A stretch of 29,327 bases of DNA. It comes from Haemophilus parahaemolyticus. GTDB lineage: Bacteria > Pseudomonadota > Gammaproteobacteria > Enterobacterales > Pasteurellaceae. A program made the translations under genes and the position numbers. The stretch's first letter is position 1. The number at the start of each line of letters is the position of its first letter. The notes beneath the pieces were generated by a model that had not been told where the DNA came from, made no database searches, and was given only the letters and a program-made list of their open reading frames with translations. The stretch spans positions 1 to 29,327 of the forward strand of contig NZ_JAHAHT010000010.1 in assembly GCF_018373095.1 (NCBI RefSeq), given 5' to 3'. This document shows, one piece after another, positions 1 through 7,858 of this stretch.

Positions 1-1
1 T

Positions 2-523
2 TGGTTGAAACAAATCGAAGATAAAGCAACCGCACGTGTCATGAAAGAAGCGAAAAGCGGTACAGGCAAAATCGAAATCGGTGCAGGCAAAGAATATAAA
101 AATCTTGATGCATTAGTTTATGCATTGAAAGAAGATTTCATCCCTGACCAATACCGTGACGACACAAAACTTGTGGCGATTATGGGTAGCGACTTGTTAG
201 CGGACAAATACTTCCCGCTAATCAATCAAGATAAACCAAGCGAGCAAGCGGCAGGCGATACCATTATCAGCCAAAAACGTGTTGGCGGTTTACAAGCCGT
301 AACCGTGCCATACTTCCCGAAAGGCACTGTATTGGTGACATCACTCGACAACTTGTCAATCTATGTTCAAGAAGGTCGTGTTCGCCGCCACTTAAAAGAC
401 GTGCCGGAACGCAATCGTGTGGAAGATTACTTGTCATCTAATGAAGCTTATGTAGTTGAAAACTACGAAGCGGTGGCAATGGCGAAAAACATCACCATTC
501 TTGATGCACCAACTCACGCGTAA
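2..523 (+). CDS. N: Major capsid protein, P2 gpN family (3' part)
   Basis: This is the C-terminal 173 residues of a P2-type major capsid protein, which forms the icosahedral shell. The reading frame is open to the left edge, so the gene starts outside the window. The P2 protein is about 357 residues, so roughly half is missing. Family-like stretches are 'DALVYALKEDFIPDQYRDD', 'RVGGLQAVTVPYFPKGTVLV' and 'LDNLSIYVQEGRVRRHLKD', ending 'ENYEAVAMAKNI'. The next gene is a gpM-type small terminase, as in P2 (N then M). An in-frame TTG at 5 is an internal codon, not a start. Confidence 0.93.
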   Translation, partial: WLKQIEDKATARVMKEAKSGTGKIEIGAGKEYKNLDALVYALKEDFIPDQYRDDTKLVAIMGSDLLADKYFPLINQDKPSEQAAGDTIISQKRVGGLQAVTVPYFPKGTVLVTSLDNLSIYVQEGRVRRHLKDVPERNRVEDYLSSNEAYVVENYEAVAMAKNITILDAPTHA

Positions 524-528
524 TCATA

Positions 529-1179
529 ATGCGACCAACTAAACGTCACTTTCTTGAAGTTTCTGCCGCTATCGCTAATGCGGCAGAAACGGAAGATCTA
601 AGCGACTTCACGGAATACGAAAAAATGTGCCGTATTCTTGCGCGACATCGAAAGGATTTAAAAAATATCCAATCGACCGAACGCAAGGCCGCATTTAAAA
701 AACAAATTCTGCCTGACTATCTGCCATGGATTACAGGGGCGTTATCTGCCGGCACAGGCAAACAAGATAACGTCTTAATGACATGGTGCGTGTGGGCAAT
801 CGACTGCGGGGAATATCACCTTGCCTTGCAGATTGCAGATTATGCCGTATTCCATGATTTGCGTTTACCTGAACCGTTTACGCGAACACTTGGCACATTA
901 TTGGCGGAAGAATTTGCCGACCAAGCAAAAACCGCACAAGCCGCCAATCAGCCATTCGAAGTGTCGTACTTAGAGCAAGTACAACGCATCACCGCTGAAT
1001 GTGACATGCCAGATGAAAGCCGTGCGCGATTATTGCGTGAATTAGGCTTGTTATTGGTTGAAAAGAACCCTGAACAAGCCTTGCAATACCTTGAACGTGC
1101 TTTAGGTTTAGATCAGAAAGTGGGCGTGAAAGGCGACATTAAAAAATTACGCAAAAAATTAAGCAAAGCCGATGAATAA
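529..1179 (+). CDS. M: Small terminase subunit, P2 gpM family
   Basis: This 216-residue protein matches the P2 gpM family, the DNA-recognising small subunit of the packaging terminase, whose large partner gpP would lie left of the window. The family signature is 'LPWITGALSAGTGKQDNVLM', followed by 'WAIDCGEYHLALQIADYAVF', a helical region. The C-terminal third ('LLVEKNPEQALQYLERALGL') reads like a TPR-type helical hairpin and then a lysine-rich tail. It follows capsid gene N after 5 bp and is probably translated from the same late message. It is slightly shorter than my recollection of P2 M. Confidence 0.92.
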   Translation: MRPTKRHFLEVSAAIANAAETEDLSDFTEYEKMCRILARHRKDLKNIQSTERKAAFKKQILPDYLPWITGALSAGTGKQDNVLMTWCVWAIDCGEYHLALQIADYAVFHDLRLPEPFTRTLGTLLAEEFADQAKTAQAANQPFEVSYLEQVQRITAECDMPDESRARLLRELGLLLVEKNPEQALQYLERALGLDQKVGVKGDIKKLRKKLSKADE

Positions 1180-1300
1180 TCGGATTTGATAACGAGCAAA
1201 CCACGCACCCGTCGGGCGGATTAAAAGTGCGGTCAAATTCTGACGGATTTTTGGCTGTGCTTGATTTAATCCTCACCCGACTTTTTTTATAAGGGAAACA

Positions 1301-1807
1301 ATGAGCGACGGATCTCTATCAGTAAAACTTGCCCCTGACTATGAGATGGGCGCAGTGCAAAAACAACTGGAAGATTACGGAACAGGCGAAGATATTATTC
1401 GAAACGATGATTTTTTCCCTGACATTTCTCTTTCTGCTTTTCGCAATCAATATCGTGCAGACGGCACAGTCACCGAACAACGCTTGCAAGATGCTTTGAT
1501 TGAAGCCATCGCCAGTGTGAATGATGAATTATCCACATTCAAAGCACAAAGCGAACATCACTTCCTTGAACAAATCCCCGCCCCATCAGTCAACGGCGAA
1601 AGCGTGTTGATTTATCGCTATAAACGCGCGGTGAACTGTTTGGCACTGGCTAACCTTTATGAGCGTTACGCAAGCTATGACAGCACCAATGATGGCGAAA
1701 AGAAAATGGATTTACTCAAAGACAGCATCAACGAATTAAGACGAGATGCACGCTTTGCCATTAGCGACATTATCGGCAAAAGACGGGTCGATGCGGAGTT
1801 AATTTGA
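1301..1807 (+). CDS. L: Head completion/stabilisation protein, P2 gpL family
   Basis: This 168-residue protein has the size and motifs of P2 gpL, which completes the filled head so that the tail can join. Recognisable stretches are 'DDFFPDISLSAFRNQYRADG' near the N-terminus, then 'ALIEAIASVNDEL' and 'YKRAVNCLALANLYERYASY'. The start ATG has an AAGGGAAAC ribosome site 5' of it. A 121-bp gap separates it from M and contains one uptake-sequence core (1225-1233). Its stop TGA overlaps the ATG of gpX (TGATG), suggesting coupled translation. Confidence 0.93.
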   Translation: MSDGSLSVKLAPDYEMGAVQKQLEDYGTGEDIIRNDDFFPDISLSAFRNQYRADGTVTEQRLQDALIEAIASVNDELSTFKAQSEHHFLEQIPAPSVNGESVLIYRYKRAVNCLALANLYERYASYDSTNDGEKKMDLLKDSINELRRDARFAISDIIGKRRVDAELI

Positions 1808-2016
1808 TGGAAGTTTACGCACAACAAAATGACAACTTGGACGCCATTCTTTATCGCTATTTTGGCCGCAGTGAAGGACTTTTAGAAATTGCGTGTGAAT
1901 TAAATCCGCACTTAATGGATAAACCCGTCATTCCAATCGGAACACCAGTAATATTGCCAGAAACTGACACAGAAAAGATCAGCGTGGCAAGTGACACTAT
2001 ACAACTTTGGAGCTGA
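1807..2016 (+). CDS. X: Tail protein X with LysM-like fold, P2 gpX family
   Basis: This 69-residue protein resembles P2 gpX, a small essential tail protein. Residues 2-50 read as a LysM-like module ('VYAQQNDNLDAILYRYFGR', then 'IPIGTPVILPE'), typical of gpX. I chose the ATG at 1807 because it overlaps the gpL stop. A TTG one codon upstream is possible but unnecessary. It lies between head completion and lysis genes as in P2 (L, X, then lysis). Confidence 0.9.
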   Translation: MEVYAQQNDNLDAILYRYFGRSEGLLEIACELNPHLMDKPVIPIGTPVILPETDTEKISVASDTIQLWS

Positions 2017-2017
2017 T

Positions 2018-2239
2018 ATGCACGACACACCATCAAAAGCGTCTTACACATCAGGATTATTTGCCTTCTTCATAGGACGCATTGCGGATATGTTTTCAAA
2101 TGTAAATTGGGCAGACGTTGCATCAGTAACAGGTATTGTGATCGGCGTCGCAACATTCCTTGTAAATTGGTATTACAAGAAAAAAGATTTTGAATTAAAA
2201 GAAAAAGAATTAAACCAACGGAGCCATCACCATGATTAA
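2018..2239 (+). CDS. HP1-family holin
   Basis: This 73-residue membrane protein has one clear hydrophobic helix at about residues 26-45 ('ASVTGIVIGVATFLVNWYY'), a weaker amphipathic segment before it ('GLFAFFIGRIADMF'), and a strongly charged tail ('KKKDFELKEKELNQ'). That is the pattern of the holin found in HP1-like Haemophilus phages. It should open the inner membrane at lysis time, or depolarise it to release the SAR endolysin encoded next. The ATG at 2018 directly follows the gpX stop. A GTG at 1991 inside gpX gives a longer frame but has no advantage. The end overlaps the lysozyme gene by 8 bp. Confidence 0.82.
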   Translation: MHDTPSKASYTSGLFAFFIGRIADMFSNVNWADVASVTGIVIGVATFLVNWYYKKKDFELKEKELNQRSHHHD

Positions 2240-2750
2240 ACGAACAGCGAAATATGCATGCAGTGTTGTGGCGATTGTAGGATTGGCACTCTCTTTACAC
2301 GGGCATGAAATTAGAACATCAGAAAAAGGCTTGCTATTGACTGGCAATGCAGAAGGATGTCAAAGAGTGCCTTATAACTGCCCTGCAGATGTATTAACAT
2401 TCGGGCTAGGAACCACTGATGCAGTCGAAAAAGTCATTCCACATAAAGTCTATACAGATGAAGAAATTGCAAATGCCTTTACAAAGGGAATTAAACAAGC
2501 CGAAAAATGTGTGAATACGTATGCAAACGGTCAAGCAATGCCGCAAGGTGCATTTGATGCCTTAGTGTCAATTACCTTTAATGCAGGATGCGGGAACTTA
2601 AAAAACAGCACGCTTTTTAAAATGGCACGGAAAGGATATAGCAAAGCCATGTGCGGTCAATTTGAACGATGGATTTATGCAAACGGCGTTCCACTGAAAG
2701 GCTTAATTGAAAGACGACAAAAGGAGAAAGCATTATGTTTGGGTTCTTAA
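2232..2750 (+). CDS. SAR-type phage lysozyme (GH24 endolysin)
   Basis: This 172-residue muramidase cleaves peptidoglycan at lysis. The N-terminus has a weakly hydrophobic Ala/Gly-rich segment (about residues 8-24) without a signal-peptidase site, as expected for a signal-arrest-release domain. Catalytic candidates are Glu41, Cys50 and Thr56, with the T-F-G-L-G stretch around Thr56 matching the GH24 active site. Cysteines at 10, 43 and 50 reproduce the spacing I recall for P1 Lyz (Cys13, Cys44, Cys51), where disulfide exchange activates the enzyme after membrane release. Family features 'ALVSITFNAGCGNLKNSTL' and 'RRQKEKALCLG' follow. It overlaps the holin upstream and Rz downstream. Confidence 0.9.
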   Translation: MIKRTAKYACSVVAIVGLALSLHGHEIRTSEKGLLLTGNAEGCQRVPYNCPADVLTFGLGTTDAVEKVIPHKVYTDEEIANAFTKGIKQAEKCVNTYANGQAMPQGAFDALVSITFNAGCGNLKNSTLFKMARKGYSKAMCGQFERWIYANGVPLKGLIERRQKEKALCLGS

Positions 2751-3085
2751 CGAAAAAAGAAAAATACATTTTATTGGTTGGCCCGCTCATGCTTGTGGCA
2801 ATTATCCTATTTCAAGGGTGGCAAGCCAACCACTGGCGAGCCGAAGCCGCCAAAGAGGAACAATTAAAACAACAATGGGAAGCGTCTTACGTTGCCTTAA
2901 ATGAAAGCGTGGATAAATTCAATGAGCAACAAAAAGCACTCACGGAAGCCGTAAATCAGTTAAAAATCTCTCAAACCAAGCAAACACAGGATTTAAAAAA
3001 TGCACTTAAAAAACACCAAGATTGGGCTGACACTTTTATCCCTGATGATGTTAGCGGCGTGTTCAACCGCACCGAAAGTCATTAA
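2735..3085 (+). CDS. Rz-like inner-membrane spanin
   Basis: This 116-residue protein has a short cytoplasmic N-terminus (MFGFLTKKEKY), one transmembrane helix at about residues 11-28 ('ILLVGPLMLVAIILFQGW') and a long Gln/Lys/Glu-rich periplasmic coiled coil. That is the layout of an i-spanin, which links to Rz1 and fuses inner and outer membranes in the last step of lysis. Its ATG lies inside the end of the lysozyme gene, and the Rz1 gene starts inside its last third in another frame, the classical nested Rz/Rz1 arrangement. Sequence conservation in this family is low, so the call rests on topology and position. Confidence 0.85.
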   Translation: MFGFLTKKEKYILLVGPLMLVAIILFQGWQANHWRAEAAKEEQLKQQWEASYVALNESVDKFNEQQKALTEAVNQLKISQTKQTQDLKNALKKHQDWADTFIPDDVSGVFNRTESH

Positions 3086-3263
3086 ACAGCCGATACTATG
3101 CCCGCAAGTTGCAGAATGTACACCATTTGCCGCCACAATTAAAACTAACGGCGATTTGGCTAACGCCTATCTACAAAGCCAACAAAAGCTAAGTGTATGC
3201 ATTGTTGAGAATCAAGCATTAAAGAAATGCATTGATGAATTTAATAAACAGGAAAAACAATGA
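3000..3263 (+). CDS. Rz1-like outer-membrane lipoprotein spanin
   Basis: This 87-residue lipoprotein has a charged start (MHLKNTKIG), a hydrophobic core and a lipobox 'LAAC' with Cys21 as the acylated residue. The mature part carries Pro and paired cysteines ('ILCPQVAEC') and a C-terminal helix. As an o-spanin it would sit in the outer membrane and bind the Rz coiled coil. The gene is nested: 86 bp overlap the Rz gene in a different frame, and the rest extends beyond it. It ends overlapping the next ATG by 4 bp. Mature Rz1 here is longer than in lambda, as in many P2-like phages with partly overlapping genes. Confidence 0.85.
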   Translation: MHLKNTKIGLTLLSLMMLAACSTAPKVIKQPILCPQVAECTPFAATIKTNGDLANAYLQSQQKLSVCIVENQALKKCIDEFNKQEKQ

Positions 3264-3475
3264 CCGATCAATTTGACCGTGCGCAAGAACTCGAACAAAT
3301 GACACGTGACATTGCGTTACAAAAACACCGCACTTTTAAAGCAATCAGTGCGTTTTATTGCGAAGATTGCGACATCCCCATCCCTGAAAAACGCCGCCAA
3401 TTAATTCAAGGCGTAACCCGTTGCGTGGATTGTCAGCAAAAATACGAAATGCAACAACGGAATTTCAGAAAATGA
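3260..3475 (+). CDS. DksA/TraR-type C4 zinc-finger protein
   Basis: This 71-residue protein carries a Cys4 zinc finger, Cys34-x2-Cys37 and Cys55-x2-Cys58, within 'FYCEDCDIPIPEKRR' and 'TRCVDCQQKYE'. That is the hallmark of the TraR/DksA family, small proteins that bind RNA polymerase in its secondary channel. P2-like phages commonly carry one between the lysis genes and R. A role in tuning host or late transcription is an inference. Start and stop overlap both neighbours by 4 bp (ATGA), so it is embedded in the late operon. Confidence 0.88.
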   Translation: MTDQFDRAQELEQMTRDIALQKHRTFKAISAFYCEDCDIPIPEKRRQLIQGVTRCVDCQQKYEMQQRNFRK

Positions 3476-3954
3476 AAAAGCCAAACCAACTGCGCAAAAT
3501 CCTTGAACAAAGTCACCAAGACTTTGTGAAAAATCCTGACCGCTTACAGCTTTATGTTGACGGCGGTCAAGTTGTTGCAACTGGCAGCACATCACTAAGC
3601 TTTGAGTATCGTTACACGCTCAACATCATCATCACTGACTTTGCCTTTGATATCGCAAGCCTAATCGTGCCGATTAATGCGTATCTACGCAAAAACCAAC
3701 CAGAACTATTCGAAAATCCGCAACGCCGTGAAAACGCCTTTAAATTCCAAATGGATTACAACAATAACAACACGGCGGACGTGTCTTTTGAAATCCAACT
3801 TACCGAACGCGTTGTGGCAAAACAAGTGGGCGAAAACGTGCAGATGACTTACGCCACAGAACCAACAGCACCGGAATGGGAAACCTTAAACACATTAAAA
3901 GTCTATCTCGAAAAAATAGACGATGAACATTTGATTTTTAAAGGCGGTGAATAA
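3472..3954 (+). CDS. R: Tail completion protein, P2 gpR family
   Basis: This 160-residue protein matches P2 gpR, which finishes the tail before head joining. Family-like segments are 'LRKILEQSHQDFVKNPDRL' at the start, 'GSTSLSFEYRYTLNIIITDF' in the middle, and 'APEWETLNTLKVYLEKI' near the end. The reading frame is open upstream to 3421, but the ATG at 3472 overlaps the previous stop as ATGA and gives the expected family start (MKKPNQLRKIL). It is followed by S with a 1-bp overlap. Confidence 0.9.
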   Translation: MKKPNQLRKILEQSHQDFVKNPDRLQLYVDGGQVVATGSTSLSFEYRYTLNIIITDFAFDIASLIVPINAYLRKNQPELFENPQRRENAFKFQMDYNNNNTADVSFEIQLTERVVAKQVGENVQMTYATEPTAPEWETLNTLKVYLEKIDDEHLIFKGGE

Positions 3955-4412
3955 TGGCAACGGTGGAAGAAGTCCAAGCGAAACTAAACGCACTTATTAA
4001 TAATCTCTCACCGCAAGCCCGCCGCCAGTTAGCACGCAACATTGGGCAAGCTTTACGGAAAAATCAACAAGCCCGCATCGCACGTCAAGAAAACCCTGAC
4101 GGCACAGCATTTGAGCAAAGAAAACCACGAAAAGAATTCGGCAAAAAGAAAGGCAGAATTAAACGAAAAGCCATGTTTGCAAAGTTGAGAACGGCAAGAT
4201 ATTTCAAAATTCAGAGTAATGCCAATGAAGTGTCGGTCGGGTTTAATGGGTCAAGCGCAATGATCGCCAAAGTGCATCAATACGGCTTAATGAGCAGTCC
4301 ATCAGAAACAAAAGATTTCAAAGTGCGGTATGCACAGCGTGAATTGTTAGGCTTTAGCCAAAGCGATTTAGATGTGGTTGAAGATTTAGTTTTAGCGCAA
4401 TTATCTATGTAA
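3954..4412 (+). CDS. S: Tail completion/virion morphogenesis protein, P2 gpS family
   Basis: This 152-residue basic protein belongs to the phage virion morphogenesis family (P2 gpS). It has an N-terminal helical part ('NLSPQARRQLARNIGQALRK'), a conserved 'QENPDGTAFEQRKPR' motif, a Lys/Arg-rich stretch ('KKKGRIKRKAMF') and a C-terminal 'VHQYGL' plus 'YAQRELLGFSQSDLDVVEDL'. It acts with gpR to complete the tail. The stop is 9 bp from the stop of an opposite-strand membrane gene, so R/S and the tape measure are separated by a convergent unit, unlike in P2. Confidence 0.91.
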   Translation: MATVEEVQAKLNALINNLSPQARRQLARNIGQALRKNQQARIARQENPDGTAFEQRKPRKEFGKKKGRIKRKAMFAKLRTARYFKIQSNANEVSVGFNGSSAMIAKVHQYGLMSSPSETKDFKVRYAQRELLGFSQSDLDVVEDLVLAQLSM

Positions 4413-4421
4413 CCTATGTGA

Positions 4422-4667
4422 CTAAATATTGGTTTTAGTATTGTTTGCAGCCAAAATAATTAGCCCGAAAATAAGGGTAAACAATATAGATAAAATAACG
4501 CTATCAGTGATAAGCCAAAGAACAAAAATCAAAGAGATAATAGGAACAAATGCCACGGTTGCCATGCTAAAAACAGCTGAAATAGCAGCAAAAGTTAGGC
4601 TGCCAGTAAAAAACAAACCTAATCCAATGAATAACGGAATGCCAATTAATGCAAGTATAAGCGACAT
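4422..4667 (-). CDS. Small hydrophobic membrane protein, moron candidate
   Basis: This 81-residue protein is almost entirely hydrophobic, with three probable membrane helices: about 2-22 (SLILALIGIPLFIGLGLFF), 25-50 and 52-73, then a short polar tail (ANNTKTNI). I do not recognise a family. It runs against the late genes and sits alone between S and T. It has an AGGAG ribosome site 5 bp before its ATG and a near-perfect sigma-70 promoter upstream. This layout is typical of a moron expressed in the lysogen. Membrane location suggests roles such as superinfection exclusion or envelope change, but that is inference. The opposite-strand frame at 4429-4728 lacks start signals and is judged a shadow. 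Confidence 0.72.
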   Translation of the reverse strand: MSLILALIGIPLFIGLGLFFTGSLTFAAISAVFSMATVAFVPIISLIFVLWLITDSVILSILFTLIFGLIILAANNTKTNI

Positions 4668-4696
4668 ATATGCTCCTGTTCGTTTGTTTTGTTCAA

Positions 4697-4725
4697 TTAT
4701 TAAACATAGAAAAAGAATTTGTCAA
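4697..4725 (-). promoter_or_regulatory. Sigma-70 promoter for the small membrane protein
   Basis: Read on the minus strand, a perfect -35 box TTGACA (4725-4720) is followed after exactly 17 bp by TAATAA (4702-4697), five of six bases matching the -10 consensus. The gene's ribosome site (AGGAG, rc of 4673-4677) and ATG at 4667 follow at normal distance. It needs no phage activator, so transcription in the prophage state is expected. Confidence 0.8.
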
Positions 4726-4743
4726 TAAAAATAGTGAGTTTTT

Positions 4744-7611
4744 ATGAATAATTTACAATTATCTGTTTTGTTAAATGCCATTGATAAAATGTCAGCACCA
4801 GTTCGGAACGCCTCCAAAAGTGTTCGGGAATTATCTGCGAAGTTGCGCGAAAGCAAAAATGCACAACGACAACTAGCACAACAAAACAAACAGCACGCAG
4901 AAGCTATGAAACAATATGCTTCAACAATCAATCCATTGAAAGCAAAATTATCATCTTTAAACAACGAACTGTCTGCGGCAAAACAAAAAGCGGCGTCTTA
5001 TTCTCAATATTTAAAAAATGCTAAAAATCCAACTGAAGGATTTAAAAAAGAAGTTGAAAAAGCAAGAAGTGCAGTAAAAAAACTCAAACAAGAACAAGTT
5101 GCCGCATCAAATAAATTACAACAGGCAAAATTAGCCTTGTCGCAAGCTGGTATTTCAGCTGAAAAATTAGCTAAAAATCAGCTAAATTTGCAAAAAAACA
5201 CAAAAGCAGCAACAGATCAAATCAAACACCAAGAAGAAGCACTGAAGAAACTAAACACCAAACAAGCTGCCTATAGTCGCTATCGTGGACAAGTTGAAAA
5301 ATTAAAAGATATTAGCGGGAAAGCTCAAATTATTGGTGCACAATCCATGGCGGCAGGTGCGACAATTACTGCGCCTATTGCCGCAGTGACAAAAGATTTT
5401 ATGACTTTTGAAGATGCCATGATCGGCGTCGCTCGTCAGGTCGATGGATTAAAAGATAAATCAGGGAACTTTACGCAAGAATTTGACCAATGGAAAATCA
5501 AAATTCATGACCTATCAAAAGAATTGCCACTCACTACCGTTCAAATCGCCAACATGATTGAAAGTGCGGCACGAATGAACATTGCAAAAGATGAACTTGA
5601 AGATTTTGTAAGATTGAATACACAAATGGCAATCGCATTTGATGCAAAAAATCCAGATGAATTGGTTGAGTCATTTGGAAAAGTGAGCAAAAACTTCAAC
5701 CTAACGCAAAAACAAACAAAAGAGCTTGCTGACACAATCAACTACTTAGATGATAACGCCATATCCAAAGGGACAGGTATCATCGGCTATATGAACCGTG
5801 TTGCAGGTATCGCTGCCATAGCTAAAATTACCGATAAAAATATGGCGGCCTTGGGCTCCACCTTGCAGACATTGGGGGCAGAAGAAGAAGACAGTGCCAC
5901 CGCTGTTACAACTATTTTTACTCGATTAGGTGTGGCCGGAAATCACAAAGAAGTTGATGGCGCATTGAAAAAACTCAAATTAAATCCACAAAAAATAGCA
6001 AAAGGAATGGCAAAAGATGCACAAAGCACATTAATGCTTATCGTCAATAAAATTAAGGGGTTGGACGATGATGCAAAAAGCGATGTAATGAAAGGTCTTG
6101 TCGGCATCCCACATATTAAAACCATCTCAAAACTTGTGGCAAATACAGAAGAATGGCGCAGACAAATTGAACTGGCAAATAGCGAAGCAGCAAAAGGATC
6201 AATGGGGCGTGAATTTGACACAAGAATGAAAGCGTTGTCTGCATCAACTCAAATTTTCACAAACCGCTTATTTAACCTAAAAACGACAATCGGTGGCACT
6301 CTCGCCCCAACCTTACACAATATCTTAGATAAGTTGGGCAGTGTAGTTGATAAATTTAAGGCTTGGATTGAAACAAACCCAGAACTTGCTAGAAAAATAT
6401 TACTTGTCGCATCAGCATTAGGGACAACACTTACTGCATTTGGTGCGCTAAGTCTCGCATTAAGCTTTGTTTTATATCCTATGGCACGGGTTGCACTTGG
6501 ATTCGGGAAACTCACTGGGCTAAATACACTGCTTGCAAAAAGCTTTAATTACACGACAAAGGCGGCAATCGCATCTAATAAAAATTTACTCTCATTCCGT
6601 GGGTGGTCAAATATTTTTTCATCAGCACAAACAACCCTAACAGGCCTTCTAGGAAAAATCACTAAATTAAATACACTAAAAGTATTATTAGGCGTATTGA
6701 AAGCATGGACAATGCCTGTGAGAATGATTTTTATCGGGTTAAGCTCATCTATCTCATTTTTACTCTCCCCTATTGGTGTAGTGGTTGCTGCAGTAGTTGG
6801 AGCGGGAATTTATATTTACAAAAATTGGGAAAAAGTAAAATCCTTTTTCAGCGGGTTCTTAAGTGGGTTGCAATCAGGATTACAGCCTGTCATCGACAAA
6901 TTCAAACCGTTTGTCGGATGGATTGAAAGTGTATTTAACTGGTTTACAAATCTTCTTTCGCCAATCCAAAGCACAAAAGAAGATTTAGATGCCGCCGCAA
7001 GCGCAGGTAAACAATTTGGTGAATGGGTCGCTTTTGGCATTGATTTAGCATTAAAACCACTCCAACTATTAATTGATGGCGTGAAGTGGTTGATTGATAA
7101 TCTACCTAAAATCAGCGAGCAAAATCAAAAAGCCAAAGCATTAAAAGAAGAAACCATGAAAGCCGCCTTTGGAAATGGCGTGCTTGGTCAAACCATGGCA
7201 GCAATGGCAGATATTCCAGAATACGCAACAGGCGGTTACACCGGAAATGGCGGCAAATATCAACCGATGGGCATAGTCCATGGCGGTGAATATGTCATGA
7301 CCAAAGAAGCCACAAGCCGCCTTGGCATCGCCACGCTGAACGCCTTAAATTACGGAAAACAAGCCTTAATTGCGGGCGGTTTAGGTATCGGACTTGCCAC
7401 AGCCGCACCAATTCAGGTGGATAGCCGACCGCCAATTTCAGCACGCCCAAGCATCAGCCAAACTATGCAACCAATGGCGGTCAATATCACCATAAATGCA
7501 CAAGCAGGGCAAAATGAACGCCAAATCGCCCAACTTGTCGCCGCAGAGCTTGAAAGAATCAACCGACAACAACAAGCAAGAATGCGAAGTCGAATGACCG
7601 ATCGGGCATAA
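4744..7611 (+). CDS. T: Tail tape measure protein, P2 gpT / TP901 type
   Basis: At 955 residues this is the longest protein in the window and sets tail length. Residues about 20-180 form a Lys/Gln/Ala-rich coiled coil. The TP901-type core follows ('GKAQIIGAQSMAAGATITAP', 'FMTFEDAMIGVARQVDGLKD', 'LPLTTVQIANMIESAARMN'). Hydrophobic segments lie near 550-590 and 665-700, and the C-terminal part contains 'GGKYQPMGIVHGGEYVM', a motif common in tape measures. Chaperones E/E' are far downstream (16546-16985), whereas in P2 they directly precede T. The gene is followed by a strong terminator. It has no obvious promoter of its own beyond the gap holding the opposite-strand gene. Confidence 0.95.
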   Translation: MNNLQLSVLLNAIDKMSAPVRNASKSVRELSAKLRESKNAQRQLAQQNKQHAEAMKQYASTINPLKAKLSSLNNELSAAKQKAASYSQYLKNAKNPTEGFKKEVEKARSAVKKLKQEQVAASNKLQQAKLALSQAGISAEKLAKNQLNLQKNTKAATDQIKHQEEALKKLNTKQAAYSRYRGQVEKLKDISGKAQIIGAQSMAAGATITAPIAAVTKDFMTFEDAMIGVARQVDGLKDKSGNFTQEFDQWKIKIHDLSKELPLTTVQIANMIESAARMNIAKDELEDFVRLNTQMAIAFDAKNPDELVESFGKVSKNFNLTQKQTKELADTINYLDDNAISKGTGIIGYMNRVAGIAAIAKITDKNMAALGSTLQTLGAEEEDSATAVTTIFTRLGVAGNHKEVDGALKKLKLNPQKIAKGMAKDAQSTLMLIVNKIKGLDDDAKSDVMKGLVGIPHIKTISKLVANTEEWRRQIELANSEAAKGSMGREFDTRMKALSASTQIFTNRLFNLKTTIGGTLAPTLHNILDKLGSVVDKFKAWIETNPELARKILLVASALGTTLTAFGALSLALSFVLYPMARVALGFGKLTGLNTLLAKSFNYTTKAAIASNKNLLSFRGWSNIFSSAQTTLTGLLGKITKLNTLKVLLGVLKAWTMPVRMIFIGLSSSISFLLSPIGVVVAAVVGAGIYIYKNWEKVKSFFSGFLSGLQSGLQPVIDKFKPFVGWIESVFNWFTNLLSPIQSTKEDLDAAASAGKQFGEWVAFGIDLALKPLQLLIDGVKWLIDNLPKISEQNQKAKALKEETMKAAFGNGVLGQTMAAMADIPEYATGGYTGNGGKYQPMGIVHGGEYVMTKEATSRLGIATLNALNYGKQALIAGGLGIGLATAAPIQVDSRPPISARPSISQTMQPMAVNITINAQAGQNERQIAQLVAAELERINRQQQARMRSRMTDRA

Positions 7612-7615
7612 AAAT

Positions 7616-7637
7616 AAAAGGGCGAAAGCCCTTTTTT
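7616..7637 (+). terminator. Intrinsic terminator after the tape measure gene
   Basis: A perfect stem AAAAGGGC / GCCCTTTT closes a GAAA loop and runs into a T tract (six Ts). It begins 5 bp after the T stop codon. The same stem with a TTTC loop recurs at 8287-8308, so the pair encloses a two-gene cassette. The symmetric A/T arms could also stop leftward transcription. Confidence 0.9.
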
Positions 7638-7690
7638 GTTGTTTATTGTAAACAGAAGTGCTAGGATCTGTAAAAAATAGGAGGGTATCA

Positions 7691-7858
7691 ATGAACAAAA
7701 ATGCACCTTTTATTCGTGAAATAATTGACCGCACATCGCAAATAAAAGGCGAACGTGTGAAGGGTGACAATGCCAAAGAAATCAAGGCAAATGTTCAAAC
7801 CATTTTAAAAGCGCAACTTAGAGCCACACAATTAAATGCTAGAACGCAAACATATTAA
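7691..7858 (+). CDS. Unrecognised 55-residue basic protein, first gene of cassette
   Basis: This short protein is Lys/Arg-rich and predicted helical ('APFIREIIDRTSQIKGERVK', then 'ANVQTILKAQLRATQLNART'). I recognise no family. The ATG at 7691 is preceded by AGGAGG at 6 bp, an excellent ribosome site. A GTG at 7658 gives a longer frame but has no such site. A weak promoter candidate is TTGTTT (7639-7644), 17 bp, TAGGAT (7662-7667), just after the terminator. The end overlaps the second cassette gene by 23 bp, so the two are probably translated as a pair. A small basic partner upstream of a larger protein fits toxin-antitoxin or regulator-effector pairs, but nothing in the sequence proves this. 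Confidence 0.6.
   Translation: MNKNAPFIREIIDRTSQIKGERVKGDNAKEIKANVQTILKAQLRATQLNARTQTY

Noticed and set aside
1180..1300. Possible terminator or late promoter in the M-L gap
   Set aside because: The uptake core and nearby GTCA/TGAC form only a short imperfect stem, and the TGT-N13-ACA block is absent.
4429..4728. Plus-strand 99-codon frame opposite the small membrane protein
   Set aside because: No ribosome site, no family resemblance, and the minus-strand gene has a promoter, ribosome site and membrane-protein composition.
7413..7785. Two minus-strand frames over the end of T and the terminator
   Set aside because: They cross a strong terminator and the well-supported T gene, with no start signals.
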